A DNA stretch of 64,000 nucleotides from Brachionus koreanus (lineage: Eukaryota; Rotifera; Eurotatoria; Ploima; Brachionidae): positions 1,632,696 through 1,696,695 of the forward strand of contig PJRA01000216.1 of assembly GCA_016987375.1 (NCBI GenBank). Reading direction: 5' to 3'. Shown in pieces: positions 55,509-64,000 of the stretch. A program made the translations under genes and the position numbers. Below the pieces are notes generated by a model. That model did no database searches and was not told the DNA's origin. It worked only from the letters and a program-made list of their open reading frames with translations. Positions within the stretch are counted from its first letter, which is position 1. Each line of letters starts with the position of its first letter.

Positions 55509-55826
55509 AGGACTAACATGTTATAGACAAAGAGCACGATGCTTCTTTCGATTTTGATAAGCTTAACAGTCAAACTAGTTTTTTTTTAAAGAGTTCTCAA
55601 AAATTAATAAAATAAATATTTTACTTTAAAGTTAAACAATAATAAAAAAAATAAAATATTGTATTATTCATTTATTCACTTTAATTTACATTTAAAACAA
55701 ACAATTTAAATTTTTGTTAAAAGCTAATTTTGAACACATTAACAATTGATTTAAAAAAAAAATTATTTAAACAACATAATTCAGACTAATCAATTTTAAA
55801 ATTGTATTTTTATCTATGATATACAT

Positions 55827-56231
55827 TTAATCATCTTTAGGATTTGAACTTTTGATTGGGCCACCGTCGTCAGTCTTCTTTGGAAGAAGAATTGATTGAA
55901 TATTGGGTAATACACCACCTTGGGCGATAGTGACACCGGATAGAAGTTTGTTCAACTCTTCGTCGTTTCGTATAGCCAGTTGTAAATGACGCGGTATGAT
56001 TCTGGTTTTTTTGTTGTCTCTGGCTGCGTTGCCTGCCAATTCGAGAATTTCAGCGCTCAGATATTCAAGGACAGCAGCTAAATAGACAGGAGCACCGGCT
56101 CCAACTCGCTCTGCATAATGACCTTTTCTCAATAGTCTGTGTATACGACCTACTGGGAACTGAAGACCGGCTCTGGAAGATCTGGTCTTTCCCTTGGCTC
56201 TTACTTTGCCTCCTTTACCACGTCCAGACAT
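55827..56231 (-). CDS. H2A: Histone H2A with atypical acidic tail
   Basis: 134 residues in a single exon. The histone fold is canonical ([58 protein letters not shown]). The tail after LLPKKT is [14 protein letters not shown], a few residues longer than vertebrate H2A and acidic where the usual tail is Lys-rich. It has no SQ[E/D]-hydrophobic end, so it is not H2A.X, and it lacks H2A.Z signatures. It shares a 355-base divergent promoter with H2B. Unlike its neighbours it has no consensus histone stem-loop within 250 bases downstream, so its mRNA may be polyadenylated (AATAAA on the minus strand near 55671). Confidence 0.98.
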   Translation of the reverse strand: MSGRGKGGKVRAKGKTRSSRAGLQFPVGRIHRLLRKGHYAERVGAGAPVYLAAVLEYLSAEILELAGNAARDNKKTRIIPRHLQLAIRNDEELNKLLSGVTIAQGGVLPNIQSILLPKKTDDGGPIKSSNPKDD

Positions 56232-56586
56232 TTTGTTTCTTTATAATATTTTTTATTTTTAACAACGAAGTTTTCAACACTGACTAATAAAATTTCAAAA
56301 ATCTTCAATTTATATTGTAAATTTCAAATTTTTTAAATTAAAATTAAAAATTTCATGGGAGGAGTAAGCTTGTAATCATCCAATTTTTTTAATAGCACTC
56401 CCATTATTTCGCCCAATTGCAACACAAAACTTCTCTGATTGACTATACACGCTTTTTCATGCATAATTAGGAGATGTTATGAAATTTTTTTGCATTGAAC
56501 TTTAGAATTAATCATAATTTGCTTGCATTTGAAATTTAGTATATTAACGATTTGATTCAAAATTTTAACATTTTAAAATTTTCAAA
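56232..56586. promoter_or_regulatory. Divergent H2A/H2B promoter
   Basis: The spacer between two head-to-head histone genes. TATAAATT on the minus strand (56308-56315) lies 77 bases before the H2A ATG. CCAAT boxes occur at 56380-56384 and 56413-56417. A 7-bp inverted repeat (ATGGGAG 56355-56361, CTCCCAT 56398-56404) sits near the middle and could be a shared factor site. The H2B side has only a weak TATATT near 56539. Confidence 0.7.
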
Positions 56587-56955
56587 ATGGCCCCAAAAGC
56601 CCCAACTAAAGGAGAAAAAAAAAGTATCAAGCAACCAAAAGTAGCCAAAAGCGAGGGAAAGCGAAAGAAGAAAAGGAAGGAAACCTATTCGGTTTATATC
56701 TACAAAGTTCTTAAGCAAGTCCATCCGGACACTGGTATTTCTGGAAAAGCTATGAGCATTATGAATTCGTTTGTGAATGATATTTTTGAACGAATAGCCT
56801 CTGAAGCTTCTAAGTTGTCAACACATAATGGAAAATCAACTATTTCAAGCCGTGAAATACAAACAGCAGTGCGATTACTTTTGCCCGGTGAATTGGCCAA
56901 GCATGCAGTAAGTGAAGGCACAAAAGCAGTGACAAAATATACTAGTTCAAAATAA
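56587..56955 (+). CDS. H2B: Histone H2B
   Basis: 122 residues in one exon. A Lys-rich N-terminal tail is followed by the fold ([55 protein letters not shown]) and the C-terminal helix [16 protein letters not shown], which carries the conserved ubiquitylation Lys. [12 protein letters not shown] differs slightly from the vertebrate KRSTITSREIQ. It pairs with H2A and is followed by a histone stem-loop. Confidence 0.98.
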   Translation: MAPKAPTKGEKKSIKQPKVAKSEGKRKKKRKETYSVYIYKVLKQVHPDTGISGKAMSIMNSFVNDIFERIASEASKLSTHNGKSTISSREIQTAVRLLLPGELAKHAVSEGTKAVTKYTSSK

Positions 56956-56989
56956 AGTTAATTTTCAGTTGCTATTGTAAATACCCCCC

Positions 56990-57005
56990 AGCCTTTTTAA
57001 AGGCT
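56990..57005 (+). terminator. Histone mRNA 3' stem-loop (H2B)
   Basis: AGCCTTTTTAAAGGCT, 34 bases after the H2B stop. It fits the histone stem-loop with a compensated outer pair (A-T instead of G-C) and is preceded by a C run as in the H3 gene. Confidence 0.88.
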
Positions 57006-58204
57006 ATTTTATTTATTTTAAAATAAAGCAAATTATTTTTAATCCACGTATTAAAAAGCTGATTTTTTCCTGAATTTTCTTCTAGGACAGTAAGTAGAAA
57101 ATATTCAAAAAAAGAAATGAACTAATTTGATATTTCTAATAAGAAAGTTTAACTTTTTTTAACTTTAAACTCAAGTTATGTGATTAAGGAAATAAATCAT
57201 TTAAAAAAAATAATTGAAAAGCTTATCACTTTAAAAAAGTTCTATTTTTTCAATTCAGTTCTTTTTTTTTACTACAATAAAAATCATTAATGACAATTTA
57301 GTCAATCTCCTTTTTAATAAACAATCTAGAAATGTAAGATTAAATTAAAACTTCATCCAAAACAGCTAAAACAAGCTAAAATATAAAATTTAATAATAAT
57401 AATTATATAATGTAGCTATTCTTTAATCAAAAGTGACCCAAAATTCTGTTAAGTGCTGATACGATAATTGATTGATAATTAATTTTTTACAGACCTTTAA
57501 TTTTAAAAAATAAAAGAGAATATAAATTCTGAAATAAAAAAAATAATATATTTAATTTTTATTTTGAATTTTTTATTTCATTGTTTTGTTTTGATTTGGT
57601 ACTTTTAATCTGAAAGAGTCTATGATTCTTAAAATAAACATGTCTTTTTCTGTATTTAATAAAATTAATTTTTTTTTCATTTTTTTTTACATAATTTTAG
57701 GTCATGAAAGATGTGAATGGCAGGTCACATAATTAACCATGCCCGTTTTAATGCCTAATTAAATATCGAAATTTGTCAAATAATTAGGAAATCAGCAATA
57801 TATAGAATATGTTAGTTTTTAGTTTTATTGTTTTGCTTCAATTTATAAGATGATTAAAAGGCTTCTCCGAAAATGGATTTTCCTAATTGCTTGAATAAAG
57901 AAGATAAATAAAATCGAAATATTTTTTACAAAACCAAGACTTAATTATGATTTTAGTTTTATTGCTAAGTTAAATTTGATCAACATTATTTGTGATAATT
58001 CTTCAGTCATAAAATAAAACAACTCTTTTAAATTACTTATTGCTTTTGAAGAATTGAATGAAGTCCAATTTTTTAAAAATCATAATTTGTACGTTATAAT
58101 GTTACACCTTTCAATGAACTTTTCAAATTAAATATGATTGGTGAATAAATTATCTGAATATGACCATGACCTTAATTTTTTTAACAATTTAGCATAAGAA
58201 ATTG
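57006..58204. other. Intergenic between H2B and H3
   Basis: 1.2 kb of AT-rich DNA with no ORF. I see no histone H1 gene in it. Confidence 0.55.
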
Positions 58205-58213
58205 TATATAAAA
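58205..58213 (+). promoter_or_regulatory. TATA box of histone H3
   Basis: TATATAAAA, 75 bases before the H3 start codon. Confidence 0.75.
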
Positions 58214-58275
58214 ACCCCTGGTTTTTTTTTTCAAAAAATTCAAAAAATTTTAAAACAAAAATTAGAAAGCAATAG

Positions 58276-58698
<423 letters not shown>

Positions 58699-58725
58699 AT
58701 TCTCCCTTGGACAAATAAACCCCCC

Positions 58726-58741
58726 GGCCTTTTTAAAGGCC
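58726..58741 (+). terminator. Histone mRNA 3' stem-loop (H3)
   Basis: GGCCTTTTTAAAGGCC, 27 bases after the stop, matches the consensus completely. Confidence 0.92.
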
Positions 58742-59518
58742 ACTAAAAAATGCAATAAAGCAAATGCTCGTTTTCTATCTGCTAAATTCAAGGATAGATT
58801 TTGATGTGTTATTTTCAATCATACTAATTTTACTATATAATATCCAATGCAAAATTATCTTTTTCGCTTGAAATGATCATGAGATAACTAAAAATTTTAA
58901 CATTACTAATATTAATACTAATTTATCATGTTATCTAAAACATTTCAAACAGTCTTCTAGCAGTATGTCATAATTCTTCTAAATAATTAACCACTTGAAT
59001 CGTCTTCATTAGAGATGATGAGTTAATAGGTGTTTGTCATTGGGACCTAAGTTGAATCTTGGATCTCTTAGAAATTATAAACCAAAAGATCGTTAATATC
59101 TGTCGTTCAATCTCTGTTTCATGAATTTTTCAGTACACTAATATCTAAATTTAATATTTGATTTTTGTAGTTAAGTCAAATTTTAAAGCAACTTATTTTA
59201 CAAAAAGAAGAAAACAGTTTTTTTAATTGGTGTCTTTTTTAATTATGCAATATTGTCAGAGCTTATTATTTTTTCTCTTATTTTATTAGGTACTTTAGTT
59301 TTGAATTGCAATTCAAAATAACAATCCATTCCAACTAGGCCTTATAATTCGATTTCAGATTTACGAAATTATCTTACATATCACAAATAACACAGATATT
59401 CTACAAATAAAAAAAAACAAACAAAAAAAGAGGAAAAAAATCACCTTAAACTAAAAATTAATTAAAGTAAATATTACAGCTTGATAAATTAACACTTATA
59501 CTTAGCATAAAAATTTAA
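58742..59518. other. Intergenic
   Basis: AT-rich with no ORF. The last ~100 bases (59407-59470), rich in A and C, begin the compositional shift into the LINE ORF1 relic and may be its 5' UTR. Confidence 0.45.
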
Positions 59519-60924
59519 ATGATACTCGACTTAGCTAATTCAGAAACGTTACCTGCCATTAAAATAAATCTAAAGTCTAATTTAATTAGCTCTTACCAGA
59601 ACCCTTTTCAACTGCAGAAAGAACTGGCAAGATGCAAAAGCGTCAACCTAAACAAAATCAAATTTGCCAAAATAATCAGTGACGCGAGCCTCTTCATTAT
59701 TGCCACTGATGACAAAGAGACTCACACCGAATTGAGCAAACCTTGGCCTATTGACGCTTTTACCTCCGGAGTCACCACTCCGAAGAGAAAGTCTACCTTA
59801 ATTAGATCAACGCTTCACAAGGTAACAGTTGACATTGATGTCAACGACTGGGACGTTCTCGCAGAACTAAAAAGCCAAGGCATCACTGCTGCCACAAGAC
59901 ACATCAATAAAACAACCAACACTCCCTCCCAGTACGTCTCAATACAAGTTGAGTCCAAAGAAGCAATGAGCTCTCTTCTACGCAACCAACTAAAGCTGGC
60001 ACTCTGCCGATTCAAAGTCTCACAAGACCAAAAGATTTTCTAATGTTACAATTGCCAAAAGATCGGACACTCAGCATCCAGCTATCCAAACAAGATAGTT
60101 TGCCTCAGATGTGGTGGCAACCACCACCATAAAGATTGCTCAGCAGCACTCAAATGCGCAAACTGTGACGGACCTCACGCTGCCTGCTCAATTGTCCCAC
60201 ACTTAAGCCAACACCAAAACCAAAAGAACAGCCGACCCCGACAACACTTACCACTAACAACCAAGTGAAACAACAAAATCAAGGCAGAAGCTGGAGCTCT
60301 GTGATCTCCAAGAAACCACCTTCAGGTCCCTCTACACCTACACAACTACAAATCCAAACCATGATCAATGACACAATTGAAGTCAAACTAAAACCAGTGA
60401 TCGAGCTCCTAGAAAAGCTAACTGCTGAGTTAACACTTCTCCTCTCACACAGAGAAGTCTTCTCCCTTCAACAGTAACAAAGCTTAACACAGCCACTCAA
60501 CATATAAACAATACAGCACACTTCAACACCAACAGCGAAACAATGCTTCACTCAGTACAGAACCTCATCTGCAACGCTCTACAAAGTCACCAAGCAAACA
60601 CCATATCCTCGCAAGCGCAACATACTCAACCAAGTCAAACACAACACAAACTTAACCACTTAGCCAAACGCAAAAGTCGATCTCCCTCTCCTCAATCAAT
60701 TAGCGAACAACATACACCCAGAACCAAATAACTACATGGAATTTGACAACACAATGCTAGACGTGTCAAATAACAACCACAACCACAGTGAAATGAGCTA
60801 TATCCGAACAACAAGCAACAACAAAAAAGACAACTCAACAAAAGGTCACAACAGCGCGAAACACACAAACAATATCACAAGAAAATCAACAACCACACTA
60901 CACAACAAAAACTACACCAAGTAA
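59519..60924 (+). pseudogene. LINE ORF1 (zinc-knuckle, gag-like) relic without ORF2
   Basis: The composition is A- and C-rich and far less AT-rich than the surroundings. From ATG 59519 the frame gives 174 residues with an RNA-recognition-like segment (HKVTVDIDVNDWDVLAELKS), then a stop at 60041. Without a frame change it continues as CYNCQKIGHSASSYP, CLRCGGNHHHKDC and CANCDGPHAAC: three CCHC-type zinc knuckles, the first having lost a Cys to Tyr. After a frameshift near 60260 come SWSSVISKKPP and MINDTIEVKLKPVIELLEKL. Two further frames (60543-60731, 60736-60924) read as a Gln/Asn/Ser-rich tail. Such ORF1 proteins bind LINE RNA. ORF2 is absent: AT-rich DNA starts right after 60924. The premature stop and frameshifts make it a relic. 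Confidence 0.8.
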
Positions 60925-62031
60925 GCTTTTTAATTTTTTAAAAATATATTTTTTAGTGTCAAATTATCAACAAAACATTACTCTATTGAGAAACTTGTTG
61001 GACTACAAAAGTTAGATTTAAAAAAAATATATATATTGTATATTTAAATAGCATAAATTTATATTAGCATATATGTTGAATATTTAAATTCGTCGTTTGA
61101 AAAACCAAAACTGAATTTGTCTGATTTAATTACTTTAATAATTTTTTTTAAAATTTTGACCCATGAGGTCTATAAAAGATTCTTTTGTCAATAAATAATA
61201 ATATTTTTATATTTATATTTTTTGAAGTGAAAAATAAAATAAAGAATTCTATTAAAGTGATTTATAAAAAATATCCTTAAAAATCCTTTAATAATTGTAA
61301 AATAGCATATTATTTTTAAAAATTGCTTGCATAAAATATAATGCTTTGATATTAGTATTATGTCCACAAAATTTTCATTCATTTAATCTTAAAATCAATT
61401 TTTTTGTTACCACAAAATTTCAATTTAATTATTAGTTGGTTTTGTATCATTATATTAAATTATAAATCAACTGTCAAATGGAATTCTGAAATATGTACCC
61501 AAGTTATATGCTGAAAAAAAATTATCAAATTTCTTAATAGAAAATTTAAATTTTAAAAATACAAATAGAAAATATTTAGTTATTAATTAATCCAATAATA
61601 AAATATTAAATATCCTTTAATAAGATATTTTATAAGGAATGTATGATATCAAAGATACGTTTGTGTGAATTTTAGATTGAATATATCTAAAAACTGTTTG
61701 ACTCTATTTAGTAAAATAGAAATTAATAAAATTAAAAGACAAGCTTTTATTTAATCTTTAAATTAAAATTATTATAATAGCTCATGTTTAATATGGTGTT
61801 AATAAAAAAGCTTTTAAAAAATCACATTTTTAATTTATGTTTTTTTTTAAATTTAAGATATCGATTTATCAAGGTAAACGGCTCTAAAACCAATTAAATA
61901 CTATCAAAAAATAAGGATTTTATTTCTTGTTTATATTTAAATGGAAGAAAAAATCAAATTTGTCATTTTATTTTTCAGACGTTAAAATTAATAAATCGAT
62001 TTCAAAATTTTGCTTAATTTTCAAGTAAAAT
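60925..62031. other. Intergenic, receptor 5' flank
   Basis: Very AT-rich. Nothing recognised apart from an ATATAT run near 61027-61042. Confidence 0.45.
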
Positions 62032-63270
62032 ATGTTCATATCAAATATGATTGCATTTAACGCTTCAAACAAGACTTATGAGCAAGTCCACTTAAATTCA
62101 ACATCATCATTATCACATCGTCAAGATTTAACTCGCGTATTTCAATTTTCACAGATTGATTACGATAGAATAGAGAATATTTGCAATATGACAAGATATT
62201 TTGTCGATGGCTATTTATCACCGATAATATGCTGTTTTTCTTTCATTCTAAATATCTTAAATATTCTGGTATTTTCTGACATTAAAATGAAAAGTCCAAT
62301 TTATAAATATTTACTTTCTAATTCAGCATTTGACTGCATTCACATTATCGTATCACAAATGAGACAATTTTTAAAGTTTAAATCTTTATCTAAATTGCTC
62401 AATTATAATTTTTTAGAACTTTATTTTTATACATATCTTTCTAGTATTAGTTTTCTTTGTTCAAATTTAATCAAAGTCGCTTTTTCTCTGGAAAGATATT
62501 TTCGCATGAGAAGAATCTGCAAATTTTATTTAAAAAAATCTTCTTTTAAATGGATTTTGATGTTTACTATTCTTTTTAGTATATTTAATAATTCTATTAT
62601 ACTTTTTTCGAATAATTTTTATTCAGATTATTCATCACGAAAGTATGTTTTTTTCTTGACCCTAAACGACCAAGGATACAAATCAGCAATTGGTTTTTTT
62701 CTAAACATGTTGGCCATATTTTTAGATGTTGGAGTCTTTGCACTAATTATGTTTATAAATATCTTACTTCTCATTGAAATATATAAAAAAAACACTTGGA
62801 TAAAGAATATGATGACCAGCAATTCTGCATATTTCTATTCGGAGAATGAAAGTTCTGAAATAAATGAAAATGATTATTTAGATGATGAAACGTCAGATAT
62901 TTGTCCCAGCTATACAGAGAACAGTGTTCGGCTTGAACAAACTCAAGAAATTAGAATGAAAAATTTCATGGTAACCAATTCAATAAAGAATACAAGTAAA
63001 ACAATATTTGCAACCATAGTTTTGTATACCCTTAGCCACATCTTGTTTAGCATTTTGCTAATTTGGATTCAAATTAGTTTTTATGGTAAACTTGGACCAA
63101 AGATAAATATATATTTCGAAAATTTATACATATTTAAACTATTATTTTCTTTGGCGAATATGTTTCTCTATCTGTCTTTCGGTCTTAATTTTTTTGTCTA
63201 TTATTTCTTTAACAAAACATTTAAAATTGTTCTTAATAGCTATTTTAACAGAACTTTATTTTTCAATTAA
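62032..63270 (+). CDS. Seven-transmembrane receptor, rhodopsin-like (orphan)
   Basis: An intronless 412-residue ORF from a true ATG. The extracellular N-terminus has N-glycosylation sites (NAS, NKT, NST, NMT). Hydrophobic segments lie at about 60-85 (TM1), 95-112, 130-152 (TM3), 172-193, 222-250 (TM5, with the long AIFLDVGVFALIMFINILLL), 324-350 (TM6) and 367-393 (TM7). The DRY motif is present as LERYFRMRR. TM7 has GLNFFVYYFFN in place of NPxxY, with Pro lost, followed by the basic helix-8 start KTFK. The acidic third loop (ENESSEINENDYLDDETSD) is long. The ligand is unknown; a divergent peptide-receptor-like lineage is plausible. The lack of introns, unlike other genes here, hints at retro-origin or lineage-specific expansion. 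Confidence 0.75.
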   Translation: MFISNMIAFNASNKTYEQVHLNSTSSLSHRQDLTRVFQFSQIDYDRIENICNMTRYFVDGYLSPIICCFSFILNILNILVFSDIKMKSPIYKYLLSNSAFDCIHIIVSQMRQFLKFKSLSKLLNYNFLELYFYTYLSSISFLCSNLIKVAFSLERYFRMRRICKFYLKKSSFKWILMFTILFSIFNNSIILFSNNFYSDYSSRKYVFFLTLNDQGYKSAIGFFLNMLAIFLDVGVFALIMFINILLLIEIYKKNTWIKNMMTSNSAYFYSENESSEINENDYLDDETSDICPSYTENSVRLEQTQEIRMKNFMVTNSIKNTSKTIFATIVLYTLSHILFSILLIWIQISFYGKLGPKINIYFENLYIFKLLFSLANMFLYLSFGLNFFVYYFFNKTFKIVLNSYFNRTLFFN

Positions 63271-64000
63271 AAATTTTCGTATCATCTTATAAATTAAGCT
63301 TTTTAATCTAAAATAAGGACTATCTGCATCTAGACTGAATTATTAAATTAAAAAACTAATAAACTGTTAATAATTTTTCTTATAATAAATTTTTTTGAAA
63401 AAAGCATTTTATAAAATTTAATTGATTTTTTTTTAAGAAAATCAAATATTCTCAGAATATTTTAGAAAGACAAAAAAAATGATCTAGTAATTAGTTTTTG
63501 ATTAATCATTTTTATGGTCATGAGCAAAAATAAAATAAAAAAAATATCAAATATAAAAATTTGATAGATAAAACAATAAAATTTAGAAAAAAAATTTAAC
63601 CCAGACGGCCATCAAAACGGACAGCACCATTTTTTGGCGGTCCTATGGCCGCCACTGACGGTACGCAAAACTATTTTTAATGATAACAAAATAGCATATT
63701 GAAAAGTCAAATAAAAAATTTTTTTGTTTTTAACTTAAAATTTTTTTTAATTATATTTACTCAATTAAAATCAGACCAAGTTTCGTAAGATTTTTTTAAA
63801 TTTTTGATTAAAATTTTAGAAAATTGAATAATAAAATAATATGATAAACTCACGTTAATGAAAATTCTTTAATCTATTTAGATTAAATTGTTTATGAGGT
63901 TTTATTTTATAATTGAGTATAAATGAATACTTTCTAGAATTTTAAATGAAAAATATAATTAGTTTTTTATCTTGATTCATTTTAATAATCAAAATGTGCA
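63271..64000. other. Intergenic with GC-rich transposon-end-like patch
   Basis: AT-rich except for 63600-63665, described separately. The receptor 3' UTR lies at the start. Confidence 0.5.
63601..63661 (-). mobile_element. GC-rich patch resembling a hAT-type terminal repeat
   Basis: On the minus strand it begins CAGTGGCGGCCATAGGACCG at 63657, a start shared by many hAT terminal inverted repeats, and it holds an internal palindrome (GGCGG...CCGCC). The 11-mer AGGACCGCCAA also occurs at 23967-23977 in another isolated GC-rich patch. The partner end may be outside the window. This is a family guess from memory of hAT termini. Confidence 0.4.

Overview
The window is animal nuclear DNA, strongly AT-rich (by eye roughly three quarters A+T). 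It has short GT..AG introns, often 30-60 bases, and clear metazoan genes: a Rab6 GTPase, a C2-WW-HECT ubiquitin ligase, SMARCAL1, sestrin, a PC1/3-type prohormone convertase and a core histone cluster. A PC1/3 gene together with an AT-rich compact genome and several LINE fragments fits a small lophotrochozoan such as a monogonont rotifer. That assignment is inference, not something the sequence proves. Two runs of N (17098-17493 and 47126-48015) are assembly gaps.

Layout. 1-6500: a decayed mariner transposase, then two tandem plus-strand paralogues of the 2',5'-phosphodiesterase PDE12 (1128-3155 and 3867-5799), then a decayed LINE 3' end and a small TA-flanked inverted-repeat element. 7371-12503 (minus): a nine-exon Nedd4-family E3 ligase, reconstructed from C2 exons at 12.5-11.9 kb and WW/HECT exons at 9.6-7.4 kb. 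The 2.3 kb intron between them holds a LINE insertion flanked by a ~64 bp direct repeat. 13106-13658 (minus): a small secreted precursor with a candidate amidated peptide. 14068-19549 (minus): SMARCAL1 in two exons. 19703-20565 (minus): a four-exon gene I do not recognise. 20.6-24.4 kb: mostly noncoding, with an inverted-repeat element. 24406-28119 (minus): sestrin. 28.1-45.5 kb: a 17 kb desert with repeats and one weak two-exon candidate. 45515-47125 (minus): the 3' part of a PC1/3 convertase running into a gap. 51.5-52.1 kb: an open LINE reverse-transcriptase C-terminus. 52794-54000 (plus): Rab6 in seven exons. 54.9-58.7 kb: histones H4(-), H2A(-), H2B(+), H3(+). 59.5-60.9 kb: a GC-richer LINE ORF1 (zinc-knuckle) relic. 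62032-63270 (plus): a single-exon seven-transmembrane receptor.

How the genes relate. Most are unrelated housekeeping or signalling genes. The functional groupings are the histone quartet, with a divergent H2A/H2B promoter; the PDE12 tandem pair; and, loosely, the prohormone convertase, the candidate peptide precursor and the receptor, which are peptide-signalling components but not physically linked.

The most interesting signals are: (a) three short LINE-derived insertions flanked by direct repeats of 15, ~64 and 102 bp, two of them with the same 3' tail; (b) the PDE12 duplication with altered active-site loops; (c) a sestrin that keeps the GATOR2-contact DD motif but has lost the peroxidase-site histidine and the leucine-pocket tryptophan; (d) an H2A with an unusual acidic tail and no histone 3' stem-loop, beside three histone genes that have one; and (e) the candidate neuropeptide precursor. 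I found no wholly new biological system. Exon boundaries are from my own reading of splice sites and reading frame.
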